Source: Spirodela intermedia
Lineage: Eukaryota; Streptophyta; Magnoliopsida; Alismatales; Araceae
NCBI GenBank assembly: GCA_902729315.2
Contig: LR746276.1
Span: 2,124,169-2,188,168, forward strand
Direction of reading: 5' to 3'
DNA: 64,000 nucleotides
The translations under genes and the position numbers were made by a program. Position 1 is the stretch's first letter. Each line of letters begins with the position of its first letter. The notes under the pieces were generated by a model. The model ran no database searches. It worked only from the letters and a program-made list of their open reading frames with translations, and was not told where the DNA came from. Positions 1 to 12,206 of this stretch are shown in pieces.

Positions 1-2011
1 CGGCGGGAATTCCTCGAGATCGAAGGGTAAGATCTCCGGCGGCGCTTCCACCGTCGGTACTTTCAGATTTCCCCCAAATAGAAAACATGTTGATGGCCTC
101 AGTTCTCTGCAGGCTGGCGATGAGGTCGACGGAGGGGAAGCTTCTGCGGTATTTCACCTTCAAAGATGTCGATCCGAGGTAAAGACTTCAGAGATCCTTT
201 CTCGTCTGTTTCGATTGAAGATGGCAGGCTGGATCTGGATTCAAAAACCATGGCTTCTCTCAGCCAAGAGGTCCGGGCTGTGGAGAGGAGGGTGCTCTTG
301 GAGACTCTCGCCAGTCGCCTGCCGGCTGATTCAATCAGCTTCTCTTCAAGGTTGAAGTCGATATCAAAGGGAGAAACCATGGGAACCCTGCTAGAGCTCG
401 AAGATGGAACCCTAATACACGCCAAGGTAAGCCTTCCGTCCCTGTCGATGGTCAAAGTCTTTTCTTTCAAGCAGTTCGATTATACCTTCCATTTGCGGTG
501 GCATCTTTCATCTGCAATCTTCCTGTTCTGCTCGGCATAGTGTGCTATTTTTTTTCTTCTTCACACTGACGGGATCAAATAAATGCAGCCAGGTGAAGCT
601 AATGTTTACCAAAACCCTCCGAGAATCATAAACTGTCGAGTCTAGTTCAAGTGGATTATAGGATCCTGAACATTAATTCTTCCTTTTAAAACGAGATTTT
701 TTTCAGTTCTTCCCATGAGCAGCAACTGTTCTTCATATGCAGTTTCCAATCTAAGAAATGGGATGCAGATGTTCTTTTGCTCTTGCAATCACCCCACCAG
801 AGTTGGGATCATGATTTATGAAGTTGTGTGTTCATATAAACTGCTAGAATCATAGATGCGGGAAAATTTTGGTTTATTTATTTTCATTTAAAAAAAGTTA
901 CGTTGATATGTGTTTATTTATCATCATCATCAGCATCGTTCAGAAAAAAGTTCTCTTTATGGGGATCTTGCAAACATTATGAAATGGGAACACATTTGTC
1001 TGCGTTCATCTTGATCATAGAAAACAGTACTCGTGTTGGAAATCTTGGGACCACTTTTACCTTGAGAAATTGCTTCCACAACAGAGGATACTGGCAAATC
1101 TTATGCATGATCTTTTCCCCGTTGACTGATGTTCTTGAGCTGGATCAGGTGGTGATTGGCTGTGACGGCGTCCGTTCGCCGGTGGCAAAGTGGTTGGGGT
1201 TCTCCGAACCCAGATATGTCGGCCACTGTGCCTTCCGTGGGCTCGGGGTCTACCCCGAAGGCCATAGTCTCGACCCAAAAGTCAACTACGTCTACGGCAG
1301 AGGGGTCCGTGCCGGCTACGTTCCTGTCTCCCCCACCAAGGTGTACTGGTTTATCTGCTTCAACAGGCCAGATCCAGGTTCTCCTCCTACATTCCCAGAT
1401 GAAGAACTGAGGGCTGACTGTCCTGTTATAAAGCCTCTTCTTCTGAGCTGTGGTCAAACTCTGCAGGACCTAGGGTCATTGACCCGTCTGCGCTGAAGAG
1501 GGAGGCGGCAGAGATGGTGGTGGGGTGGCCAGCGGAGCTCAGGAACGCCATCGATAGGACGCCCGATGGCAGCATCGTGAGGACCCCGCTGGTTGACCGG
1601 TGGCTCTGGCCGCTCGTCTCTCCACCTGCCGCCACCGGCGGCGTGGTGGTCGCCGGTGACGCGTGGCACCCGATGACCCCCAACTTGGGGCAGGGGGCCT
1701 GCTGCGCGGTGGAGGACGCCGTCGTCCTCGCCGGGAAGCTAGCCACTGCCATGGCCGGCGGCAGCAGGGGGAACGCCGCCATTGACCGGGCCCTCGAAGA
1801 CTTCTGCTCGGAGCGGTTGGCCCGGGTCTTCCCGTTGACCGTCCGCTCCAACCTCGTAGGATCGCTCCTCCAGTGGGACAACCCCGTAGTCTGCGCCGTC
1901 AGGAACGGGATCGTGATTCCGAAGCTGGTGATGCTAGGCCCGTTCTTGGAGCATACCAACTTCGACTGCGAGCTCCCCGGCCCGCTCTCTGTCAGCAGCG
2001 TGTCGGGCTAG
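1..2011 (+). CDS. FAD-dependent monooxygenase, CTF2/MO1 type (3' part, 5' end outside window)
   Basis: Class A flavin monooxygenase related to plant CTF2A/MO1 and, more distantly, to salicylate hydroxylases and zeaxanthin epoxidase; the natural substrate of this branch is not established. Five exons can be joined by phase: 1-26, 113-178, 264-426, 1149-1377 and 1467-2011, giving 342 codons plus TAG. The joins restore family blocks: DPSQEVRAVERR across intron 2, KVVIGCDGVRSP (the DG motif contacting NADPH and FAD) across intron 3, and RPDPGPRVIDPSALK across intron 4. The second FAD motif GDAWHPMTPNLGQGACC and the following EDA are in the last exon. The N-terminal GxGxxG Rossmann motif lies to the left of the window. 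Three introns are only 85-89 bp; intron 3 is 722 bp. No frameshift is needed, so the gene looks intact. The end FLEHTNFDCELP matches the family C-terminus. Exon borders are inferred, not transcript-supported. Confidence 0.88.
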
Positions 2012-2228
2012 CACCCCGGCGGGGGAGGTGCTCGTTGACTTTTCTCAAAATGGGAGATTCGACCCTCAAGTGTTCAAACCGGTCAAGTCAATGTTTACGG
2101 TAGATTTTTGGGTTACCATGCGCATACCCAGTTTCTACATGAAAATATTTAGATGTTACCATTTTTTTTTTTTTTTTGGGATCTTTAATCCCCATTCTTG
2201 GAAGGAGTGAGAAAGGGCGAAGACTGCC

Positions 2229-2265
<37 letters not shown>

Positions 2266-2857
2266 GACCTTGGGCTTCAGAAGGCCCAATTTGGGCAAGT
2301 AGAGCTAGAAATGGGCTTGAAAAGGCCCAGTCTCGCAAAGCGGGATGAGCAAACTTTTAAAGAGAAGACCCTTACTGAAGATTAGTATTTATTTGAATCT
2401 AATGTGCGTCAATGTGAATCTAACACGTGTCATTCGGGGCTTCATTTAATTTTCGAGTTATTTCTTTTTAACCCTTGTCGAAATATATAGTTAATTATGC
2501 ATCCGTCTGACGATGTGAAGCGGACGTGGCCCATTAGGAACCTGTCGAAGGATTATCGGATCCTTTCGGTGAATGGCGGACCGTCAAAATCCGAGTAGTA
2601 AGATACAACGTGTGGGATATTGAGGGGAACGAAGATGCTGGTCTGCTTCGCGGTGAGCCGGATCAAAACGTTCACCGCTCGGTCAGCGCACAGAAAATGG
2701 TGGAAAAATGGCTTGCGGGGTATTTTAAACATTTTCACAGTCTATTCGCCCTACGCATCGCTTCGGTAAGGGTATTTTGGGCAGTCTCTCTTCCGCATCG
2801 CTCACGCGGTCTCCCCTCTCTCTCTCCTCTCTCCCCCCACCGCTCACTTCGGCAGCT
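2012..2857. other. Intergenic spacer, monooxygenase to RABD2
   Basis: About 0.85 kb between the monooxygenase stop and the putative RABD2 promoter. It should hold the monooxygenase 3' UTR and the distal RABD2 promoter. A (CT)14 microsatellite lies at 2235-2262. I see no supported coding region. Confidence 0.6.
2235..2262. repeat. (CT)14 microsatellite
   Basis: Uninterrupted CT dinucleotides about 220 bp after the monooxygenase stop codon. The opposite-strand reading frame over it is poly-Arg/Glu and is an artefact of the repeat. Confidence 0.95.
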
Positions 2858-3134
2858 ATTTAATGGTCGTCCTGCCCCAACCGGAACCCACCTCGGTCTT
2901 TTTCTGGCTCTTTCTCTCTCCCTCTCCCTCTTTCTCTCTCTCTCTCTCCTGTCCCAGGGGAATTCTTGTTCTTCCAGTTTCTGTTTCCTTCTCTTGCTGA
3001 GGAGATCCCGCGGGGAAGAAGAGGAGAGGAGGGAGATCCGGAGAGTGCGGAGGGGGATCTGCTCCACGTAATTTCATTTTTTCTCATCTTTTCTGTGAGA
3101 CCGGCGGGCCGGGGAGAATCGATCATCCATCACT
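2858..3134 (+). promoter_or_regulatory. Putative core promoter and CT-rich 5' leader of RABD2
   Basis: A TATA-like CTATTTAAT at about 2857-2865 is followed by a pyrimidine-rich stretch (CT repeats around 2911-2948) and then the ATG at 3135. This would give a 5' leader of about 240 nt. CT-rich leaders are common in plant housekeeping genes. The TATA call is weak and the transcription start is not known. Confidence 0.35.
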
Positions 3135-6100
3135 ATGAATCCCGAATAGTGAGTCCTTGCAATTCACCTCTCTCCCTGTGGCGTCACGATTTTCGGGTCC
3201 TCATTTCTGTCTAGATATATATTTGTACGTCGATCCGCGTGATTTCTGCATTCGATCCTGCATGATCTCCTAGGTTTTTCTTTTGCTGTGAGGCTTTTCG
3301 GTTGATTAATTAGATCTTTTTCTTCCGTTTTAGGCTTATTTTGCGCCCGATTTTCTATATCGTGGACGACTAGATCCGTTGCGTTCATTCCAGATCTGAA
3401 TGGTAAATTGGGCGTTATATCTGAGTTGAACGTTTCTTTCCCAAATTTGGACTTGCTTTATTGCTGAAGATTAGGTTTCTCATCGTAAAGATTTGGTTTT
3501 AATTGGGAAAAACGTGCATTTATCTTAGAATGACAAATTTCTGTCGGATGATTACCATTTTCTTACGTAGACGAGTTCTCTCATTTATCTTTGCCTTTGA
3601 TGGTGGGACATACTGGGTCTAATGTGCCTGCTGACTACCGGATATCCTATTTCATTTGCACACTCTTATGAATCTTGATCAGTCTGGCTCAAACTCCATA
3701 GAAATTAGAAACTTTTCTGTCCACAGCTAGGAGTTTTGTAAGCGTTTTATTATCCATTGGCTGCGTATTATATTTTTGTGGTGATGAGATTAATGCCTTA
3801 CTCTTGAGGTTACTAGATACTTTTCAATAATTATGTTCTTTACTGCAAAAGAGGATTTTGAAGACAGAATGATATATGGATTGGAAACTGTCAAAATTAT
3901 GAAGTTCCTACATCCGCAGTGCAGAACATTCTGCTAGCATCTTTTTGAGCGTTATCCATCTATTTTGGCAAATGGTTTAAAAAAAAAAGCCGAGGAAATA
4001 TTCCTTTTTTTCATTCCTACCTTAGGTTAGACTTTTTCCTTATGGCCTACTATTTGGTTATTGATGAAAGGTATAGGAAAGTAACAAGTGTTGGAAACAT
4101 GCAGGAATAAGGGATCAGGTTTTTTGTCCCGTAGCTCAAGATGCATTCTTTAAAATTTTATGATTCTCCATGGCATTTCTCATTGCATTTAAAGGAAGTC
4201 AATGTTGCTGGAACTTTGAATTTGATAATACGAGGGCATTGGGGACGTCCTCTTAGATGGCATGATACCTTGTATTTCTAGGATTGAATGCCATGAGATT
4301 TATGCAGTATAGTATGGAGATATTTCTAACCCCTCTGGTGGAAAAATAAGCATTTCTGCAGTTGTATTTTTGTTAAATTATAATTCTTCTCATGGTGATC
4401 CTTCTATGCAGTGATTACTTGTTCAAGCTTCTGCTTATTGGAGACTCTGGTGTTGGCAAATCATGCCTTCTATTAAGATTTGCGGTGAGCAATTCGGTCC
4501 TTTCGAGGATATTTCTTGCTGATGAACCTGATTTCGCGTTCTGGATGTGTATGTGCATATGTTATATTTTGGGGTGATTCCTAAAATAATTTTTCCTTGA
4601 TGACGTTTTCATACACTTACATTTTATCTTCTGTTCGAGCACTTCAAACACATATAACCCTCAAATTTATAATTAATTTAGAAAGTTTTTTTGTTGACAA
4701 TGTCATAAACGAAACCAAGATCTTTCCCACTGTAATGTCTTGTAAAGCTCTACATATCGTATTGATGACAATGGCTTCGTATAAAAAAAATAAAAAATGT
4801 GAAGCTATTTTGAAGGGAATACACCCATTGCAGTCTCTATTCAAACATTTGCTTCCGTCCATACAAGCTGGGAAAAAGAAGTTTCATACTGCGTGTATAG
4901 TCTACTTTTAAAAGTGACGTCGATATTTTCTTCAATAGTTTGTTTAATTAGATTTCTCTTGACATTTCAGACTTCAGTCACGTGTAACCCTATACTGACC
5001 ACATTTCTTGTTTTATTCAGGATGATTCCTACTTGGAGAGTTACATCAGTACCATTGGTGTCGATTTTGTAAGTAGTAGTTACCCTTTTGTATCAACATT
5101 GGCGAAAGGTTACAATACTGATATTGTTATAAAATATATATATATTTTTTTGTAGAAAATTCGCACTGTGGAGCAAGATGGAAAGACCATTAAGCTTCAG
5201 ATTGTGAGTGTCTATAGTCAAATCTATTACGATGCGTTGACCATTTAATTGACGTATCATTCGCCCATCTGTGACAGTGGGATACTGCCGGCCAAGAACG
5301 ATTCAGGACGATAACTAGCAGCTACTACCGTGGCGCTCATGGGATTATAGTTGAGTGTTGTTTCCAGAGCTCTGCGCTATCCCTGTTTGGAGATCATTTT
5401 TCCTTCCTTTCAATGACGTGATGCGACTGTAACGTGCGAATCGTTTCTGCAGATCGTCTACGACGTGACCGACCAGGACAGCTTCAACAATGTCAAGCAG
5501 TGGCTGAACGAGATCGATCGCTACGCAAGCGAAAATGTCAACAAGCTCCTTGTTGGGAACAAGTGCGATCTTACTGCGAACAAAGTCGTCTCCTCTGAGA
5601 CCGCCAAGGTGTGGGGGTGTAGCTTTTCTCAGCTTTTAGCCTTGTTTTGCAAAAAAGAAACGGTCCACAATGATCTCTCTTCCTCATTGCCGTGATTCTC
5701 TACGCGGGGGGGGGGTGGGGAGAAATGACTTTCAGCTTTGTATGTATGTATGCATGTTTCCATCCGAAGGAGTGAATCTTTTTTTGCTTCGATGCGGCAG
5801 GCATTTGCGGATGAGATCGGAATCCCATTCATGGAGACGAGCGCGAAGAACGCCACCAACGTGGAGCAGGCCTTCATGGCCATGGCCGGCGCCATCAAGA
5901 ATAGGTAACTTGGTTACAGCCGCCTTGCATCAAGAACAGGGAGTGGGGGGAGGGGTCTTCCCCCCCTTCCTCTGTCTGCCTCTCTTTCTCTCACTTTCTC
6001 TTTCTCTCTCTCTCTAACTCTTGTGCCTATCTTTTTCAGGATGGCGAGCCAGCCGGCGATGAACAGCGCGAGGCCGCCTACGGTGCAGATCCGCGGGCAG

Positions 6101-6136
6101 CCCGTGAACCAGAAGAGCTCCTGCTGCTCCACTTGA
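3135..6136 (+). CDS. RABD2: Rab1/RABD2-type small GTPase, 8 exons
   Basis: ER-to-Golgi Rab GTPase that cycles between GDP and GTP forms on membranes. Exons: 3135-3148, 4412-4484, 5021-5068, 5156-5203, 5278-5349, 5453-5608, 5801-5904, 6040-6136. They sum to 612 nt, 203 aa plus TGA, the usual RABD2 length. The start [15 protein letters not shown] is the family N-terminus. P-loop GDSGVGKS is at residues 15-22, the switch I region STIGVDF follows, switch II DTAGQE is at 63-68, NKCD at 121-124 and SAK at 151-153. The C-terminus SSCCST carries the Cys pair that is geranylgeranylated. The first intron is 1263 bp and splits codon 5. All introns are GT..AG and phase is kept throughout. Nothing suggests loss of function. 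The 3' end faces the cyclophilin gene (convergent, 672 bp between stop codons). Choice among RABD2a/b/c paralogues is not possible by eye. Confidence 0.96.
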
Positions 6137-6345
6137 AGCGGAGGCTCGTCCTCTGCTCGGGTTGCTCGACCGCCTCTGTAAAACCCAGTAAGATTAAAAT
6201 CATCTATACCTCCTGCAGGGCCTCAGCAGCGTCGGCGCTCAGCTCTTTTATATCTGTTTTTTTGGGAAAATTCCAGTTCTTCCTTTTTCTACTCGGACAT
6301 CCTGCTGTTCTCTCTATTTCTGTACAAAGAAGGGGGGACGGCCAG

Positions 6346-6372
6346 ATGATGATGATGATGATGATGATGATG
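6346..6372. repeat. (ATG)9 trinucleotide repeat
   Basis: Nine uninterrupted ATG units about 210 bp after the RABD2 stop, probably within its 3' UTR. Confidence 0.9.
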
Positions 6373-6546
6373 GTTTCTACTGTGCTTGTTCGTCTGCTCC
6401 CAATGTATTCCCCTTCCGTCTTCGGAAATAATATCTCGTCTCGATAAAGAAGAAATCTCGCTCCCCCCTCCCTCGGGTATGGTCTGATGCGTCAGGGCCG
6501 GTCTTCCACAGAGGAACACCCCACCCATGGAATGATGGAGAGTCTT

Positions 6547-6572
6547 GAGAGAGAGAGAGAGAGAGAGAGAGA
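6547..6572. repeat. (GA)13 microsatellite
   Basis: Pure GA dinucleotides between the convergent RABD2 and cyclophilin genes; further imperfect GA tracts continue to about 6800. Confidence 0.9.
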
Positions 6573-6808
6573 AGCGTTTCACATACTTGGATGAGAAGAA
6601 AACGGTGTCTTTTTACAAGGGGAGAGAGAGGGAGAGATGATACAATCACATTGTGGGAAAGGAGCAGGGAGAATGAGGGGGATACTTCCTCTGAGGGAGA
6701 GAGAAATGATACAATCATATTGTCGGAAAGGAACAGCGAGAATGATGGGGGGGGGGTTCCTCCTTTCGAGGGAGGGCGGGAGAGAGAGAGAGAATGAGAG
6801 TTGGTGTT

Positions 6809-7277
6809 TCAGGAGGGATTGTGGTCTTCCCAATTGGCCCTGGGGATCTCTCCAGAGTCGGTGATGACGGCCTTCCTCCGGGGGTTCCCTCTGTAGGTCC
6901 CCGCCGCCGCCTCGATGGTGAAGACCGTGTCCATGCCGTCGATCACCTTGCCAAAGACCACATGCTCGCCGTCCAACCTGATAGCCAGAGAGAGAGAGAG
7001 AGAGGATCCTTACCAAAAAAAAAGAGGGGGGGGGGAGGATGAGCTCACAGAGATCAGAAGTCAGGGCCCTTACCAGCTCGTCTTCACCGTGGTGATGAAG
7101 AATTGCGACCCGTTGGAATCGGGGCCGAAATTGACCATCGAAACGATGCCTGCGGGAGGGGAAGACGGCCTGTTAGCAATGGAAGGGGCGAAGAAAGAGG
7201 CTGGGATGCTGACGCCCTTCGGCAGAGAGGAGAGAATGGTCTTGGGACAGACGGGGGGGGGGGGTAATCATAGGATC

Positions 7278-7325
<48 letters not shown>

Positions 7326-10300
7326 GTTCGGGCACTAAGTGGTTTAAAAGAGGAATGCTGTGCTCCTCTGGTTATGAATATAGTTTATTTACGATGAGAG
7401 TAATGAGTGGAGGAAAGGAGACCTGCTTGTGAATGTTTCAGCTTGAAGTTCTCATCAGAGAAGTTTCGGCCGTAGATGGAGTCGCTCCCCGTGCCATCGC
7501 CACGAACAATGTCCCCTCCTTGGATCATAAACCCAGTCACCACGCGATGGAAATGGGTCCCCTTATAATGCAGACGCTTTCCACTGGACCCAATGCCCTT
7601 CTTCCCTGAAAATCCAAACAGATAGAACCCCATGTGAACGGTTTGGAGATAGCATGGCCGCTAGAAACGGTCATGGAAGGAAGATTTATGCAGACTCAGA
7701 TACCTGTGCAGAGAGCTCTGAAATTCTCTGCAGAAAGAAAGAAAGAGTATGAATCAGAACAGCATTTTAGTACTAATCATCACTTGAACTATAAAAAACC
7801 AACTCAATAATCGTCTCAAGCGTCCAATTAAAATAAGAAAATATTGATGATCATGGAATTGAGAATCAGGGAACATTTAAGAAATAAGATGGACTGTAAA
7901 ATATAGGTTATAAATGAGGTAGGGAATGACAAAAGTATGACACGGTGTGTGGAGTTTCTACAAGCTTCCGAGTTTTTGATTTTTGTACGTAATAGAGAGA
8001 GTCCTGATCATATCAGGATTATTTACTAAGTATTTCTATGATAACATTAAAAGCTAGAATTAGTGGGAACTGATGTAGAAGTAACGTTCGACGCCAGATC
8101 AAATACATTCTACTATATTCAGTGTCCTCTTCCACTCAACGGTCCACAAATATGCTTCCCATTCGATAGCTTTAATTTTTTAAATAAAAATATTTATAGA
8201 AAATTTCTATCTCAGATAATTAGTACAACTGTCGGAATAACTCAGGTGAGACTATATTATGCGTTCAGTACAACTATCGGTACATCAGGATGCGGTAAAG
8301 TGAAAAAGAAGGAAAAAATTACCAATGATTTAACAAGGACCTGTCCATTGAAGTAAGATACTACAAAAAAAAATCAATAAAGCTAATACAAGCATGCTAT
8401 TGGGTAACGAATACTTTATTTTATTGGAAGGGGCTTTCTCGGCCCAGTGATGAACAAGCAGACATACAAGACTCTTAGGGCTACCTGGCCGCATTGAGTT
8501 CCTTAATTGAACTTATTCTTTTTAAAAAACATTCCGTGGCACACGTGGAAATTTATTTTCTCGAAAATGATATCTATTGGCTAATATATCTGGTGGATTA
8601 GAACACAAAAGCCTCAATTTCAGGGAAAAAAATGGATGCTTTTCGAATGAACTCACCAACTGTCTTTGGCACTACTTCTCCATACAAGCCAATAACAATC
8701 TTGTCTGTTGAGAATTCACATAGAAAAATGAAATAAGCAATTACATAAGAGGAAGAAGTTCCGGCCACAGATATATCATATACAAGCTCAAAACTAAGGC
8801 TTAAGCAGAAGATGGTGAAGGCACTGAAAAAAATGCATAAATTGTACCACCCAATCCCAGGAAAAGAATCATAATTTTTTCTAAATTTTATTTCATTTTC
8901 TCATGTTGTTCGTAAACACTCAAAGATGAGAAGGGAAAAAAACACAACACTAGTATTTCAATGATGCTAGCATCATGAGACAATTACAAAAACGATTCGT
9001 TATTTTCAACAAATACGAAGCAAAATTGTATGATATTAACCATGCACCGTGTCATAGGGTTGGTCTCTTCCACACACCTTTGAGAGATAAAAGGTGTAGC
9101 AATCTGACCTTATGAAAAGTTAACATTAGACACCAGTAATACTAATAACTGCACTTTTAGGAATTTCGATAAAATGACTTCACTACCATGCCCTCATTGG
9201 TTATCTTTCGAAAGCCCCTCATCAGTACCTACTCACTTTTAGAAAACATTTGTCTTCAACCATACACATGACTGCATTATCCACGCCAATTGAAAAGAAC
9301 TTTTGATTCTCCTCTGATTGGCGAACAAAATAGTTGTAACCTGTGAAATTTGTTCACAATTCTCATATGAATATACAAGTGAAAACACCAAAGGAGAAGC
9401 ACGGCACTCTCTCACTCATCAAGAAAGATGATGATCTATGGCCTCAGTGCATTTCCTTGTTTTTCTTTACTCAAGCTCTTCCCTCAAAACTATAGTTTGA
9501 CTAGCAGATTCAATCATCATGTTTGACCCGTCCATAAATAAACATGCTACATGTTATGAGACATCAACGCTTACAAACATCTAATATTTTTTGTATCTGT
9601 TTCCAAACTTTGTGTGCGCGGTATAGATCCAAACCTTCCATGGGGGTTATCTAACACTCCACTTTTGGAGGGGGGACCTGCACATCACCTGACGTTGGAT
9701 ATCTGCTGATGTGGATATTCTAAATCTGATGCACTAGTGTGGCTATGTTGCAGAGTGGTGTTCTAGCACGATCATTGTGCGAGAGGATCTCAGGGTTGAG
9801 GAAGGTCTCTTTTACATGTCGATTCACAGCATTGTAAGGAGTATGGGAAGACCCATAAGCGAAGTCAACATCTTGCAACTGGCAGCAAGGATATGACACA
9901 TACTTGTAATGTCATAATAACTTGAAAACTCTGGAACATCATTCATGCCCAGAATTACTAGAGTGCATGTGGCCTCGGAGTGAGATGGAAGACTACCAAT
10001 TTGATTCGTCTGAATCGCATAAACAGGTTTACTACCGTAGGATATATTAATTGCAAGTAAGGATATGTTCGTAATCTTTTCAGTCTAAAAGTAAATATAA
10101 GAAAATTTAAACGGCCCTAAATGTAATCGATTCCATCTGATCCTACAGATATTGTCTGCATAGGTACCAACAGAGTAGTGGGGGTGATAAATAGCATCAA
10201 ACACAAGTCATCTTGACAACACAAACAGGTTATAGCCGAATCAAGATGATATATGGCACAAATCTCTAGAATTCTGGACAATATAATTCAGGTCAGCTTG

Positions 10301-10395
10301 ATTATCTGATGAATTAGAGCCCAGTCGCCTTATCGTGACATGTCAAACAAAGTCTGCAATACATGGTCCATACTGCCAGTAGCACGTATAATGGG

Positions 10396-10431
<36 letters not shown>

Positions 10432-11911
10432 GACGTCTTCGTCATCTTTCACTCACATAAATCCTACACAACCAAATTAATAGTTAGATTAATATTATTA
10501 ACTATTTGGTGGTGATAAAAAGTATAATTTTGGCCTACTACTTCTCAACGAAAAGTCAGCAAAAAAAAGTTAAACAATCCATTTGAAGGAGACGTCTTGG
10601 AGAAACATACCCAAAGTTTGGCCAGGAAGGGAGATATCCAAGAAAACTCTGTGGGTGACTTCAGGGATTTCTTCTACCTCTTTCACCTCCTATGATGAAA
10701 ACATCAGTATGTAATAAGTGAAGAATCAACCATAAATTCTCATGGAATTTTAATAACGTTGACTTGTGACGATTATGAATGATGTAAGCACTAAATTCGA
10801 TGTACATGACACTCCAATAATGAAATGAGAGTCTCATATTAGAAAATGGACAACTTGCTTGATACGTCAATTCACAACAATTGGCTACTGGATCCGGAAA
10901 TGGAAGGCGAACAGGACCAATGTGCTGAGAAAATGGAGCAACTACAAGAGAATAAGAGCCATGAAATATAAGATCTTACTGTAAACACAGAATCTGTATG
11001 TTTATCTAGCGTCTCAAAACAGAATTGGTGGCCTAAATATCTCTCCAGAGGAGAAGGGAGAGAAAATTTTACCAAATTTTTCTGCTTCCAGTTGAAGTGA
11101 TAAGTATTCTTTAGCATTTCTTTTGGAAAAAGTACCTATCAGTCAGTAACCTCAGAGAGATGCAATCACTACACGGTCAGCGAATATCAGAAAATTCTGG
11201 CCTCAATTGATCCCGGAAACTTTCACATAGACTAAAAACGGACTGAAATCAAAATTAGCTGAACCACTCGCGAACCAAAAGTATGAAAAGATGGCCAGCC
11301 TTGATTTGAAAACAAGAGATCGAGTATTTAGCGAAGCGTATCCGAGAAACAATTGCCGGGATCCCCTTGAATACCGTTTTAATTTCCTAAACGTTCCAGC
11401 TTCACTGGAAAGCTAGATCTATTTTACGTAAATGAAGTATAAGAAATCTTTCTGCGAGCATCAAGATGCCAAGGAAGGAATGTGGTACATGGCACCAGTG
11501 AAACATAAAAATCTTTATTATAAATCTCGGCAACGCAGTAGAATTCGTAGACAAAAAAGGCCAAGCCGAAAGGAAAATAAGAGCAATCAATCCTACAAAG
11601 AAGTCAAGCCGTTCAACTGATCACTAGTCTACACGCCTAACTAGGGAGACGCAGCCAATCTTATGCGCATGCTGCCTCTGAATCCGAAGCAATTGCTCAG
11701 ACGAAGCACCGTTCCATCGTTCGATAGACAACCGCAGCAAAAAAAAAGAGTCTAATCAAGATGTAGCGAAAGAATTCGAGGAGGGATCGGGACGTACATT
11801 TGGCGCTTTTACCTCTACCACCTCCTTGCGATTGAAGGAGGAGGAGGAGGAGGTGTAGAGGAATATGAAGGCAAGGATCGCGAGCAGTGGAAGCACATAT
11901 TTCAGACTCAT
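6809..11911 (-). CDS. CYP21-1: Secretory-pathway cyclophilin (peptidyl-prolyl cis-trans isomerase), 7 exons
   Basis: Peptidyl-prolyl isomerase that speeds proline cis/trans flips in proteins of the secretory pathway. Exons in transcript order: 11911-11813, 10689-10611, 8704-8657, 7727-7704 (a 24-nt microexon), 7605-7423, 7149-7074, 6977-6809. They sum to 678 nt, 225 aa plus TGA. Residues 1-33 start [19 protein letters not shown], a signal peptide or signal anchor, then a Ser run and an acidic linker. The cyclophilin domain runs from about residue 44 to 215. Active-site blocks are intact: [14 protein letters not shown] (102-115, with R104, F109, Q112), NGSQFFIT (157 on), W170 in TSWLDG and H175. 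There is no KDEL/HDEL tail, so retention in the ER is not indicated; a membrane anchor or secretion is possible. It best resembles Arabidopsis CYP21-1; CYP19-4-like is the alternative. It shares a 295-bp divergent promoter with the RWD-RING gene. Confidence 0.92.
7281..7322. repeat. (GA)21 microsatellite in a cyclophilin intron
   Basis: Pure GA repeat inside the intron between cyclophilin exons 7605-7423 and 7149-7074. It is likely to be length-polymorphic. Confidence 0.95.
10396..10431. repeat. Interrupted (GA)n microsatellite
   Basis: GA dinucleotides with one extra G interrupting at 10420-10421, inside the long cyclophilin intron 8705-10610. Confidence 0.9.
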
Positions 11912-12206
11912 CTTCAGCTCCTCCTCCCCTGCACCGACGCCTCCTCACTCCCTCCCCTGCTACTTCCCCTCAAACCGCCATGTCTTCTTCACCTCTCCTC
12001 TTCCCAATAGATCTGTTTGACCGGGAGCTCTTCCTCGTCTTCCACTGGTCCAGAGTCACCGACACGGATCCACGACCCGCATTTTACAATCGGATCCTTC
12101 CAGAGCCTGCCAGCTGGCAAAAACTCACCTTCCAGAGCCTGCCCCTCCGTCTCCTCAAGTTTCCCGTCTTCCCCCAGGTGGTGGTTGGTTGGTTAGCCCT
12201 CGTTCC
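11912..12206. promoter_or_regulatory. Compact divergent promoter, cyclophilin (-) / RWD-RING E3 (+)
   Basis: Only 295 bp separate the two ATG codons (11911 on - and 12207 on +), so both 5' leaders and both core promoters must fit here or overlap the coding exons. The stretch is CT/C-rich on the + strand and has no obvious TATA box for either gene, as is usual for bidirectional housekeeping promoters. Open frames across it are not supported. Confidence 0.6.

Larger units (their letters stand above)
6137..6808. other. Convergent 3' intergenic region, RABD2 / cyclophilin
   Basis: Holds the 3' UTRs of two convergent genes. Includes an (ATG)9 trinucleotide run (6346-6372), a (GA)13 run (6547-6572) and further GA-rich tracts to 6800. 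The tracts give spurious poly-His and poly-Ser/Leu frames. No independent gene is seen. Confidence 0.6.

Noticed and set aside
166-540. Continuous + frame starting MSIRGKDF as the start of the monooxygenase
   Set aside because: The segment 179-263 is better explained as an 85-bp GT..AG intron. Removing it restores the conserved FKDVDPSQEVRAVERR and links to exon 113-178, whereas reading through requires a new start and loses the upstream exons.
1390-1496. Possible frameshift in the monooxygenase near 1400-1490
   Set aside because: An 89-bp intron (1378-1466) with GT..AG borders restores the family sequence and frame, so the gene need not be broken.
6289-6582. Minus-strand frame with a poly-His run
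   Set aside because: It is the complement of the (ATG)9 repeat and GA tracts; no domain and no conservation-like pattern.
12189-12206. Upstream extension of the RWD-RING protein
   Set aside because: The extension begins at TTG, not ATG; the first ATG in frame is 12207, in good context before the RWD domain.
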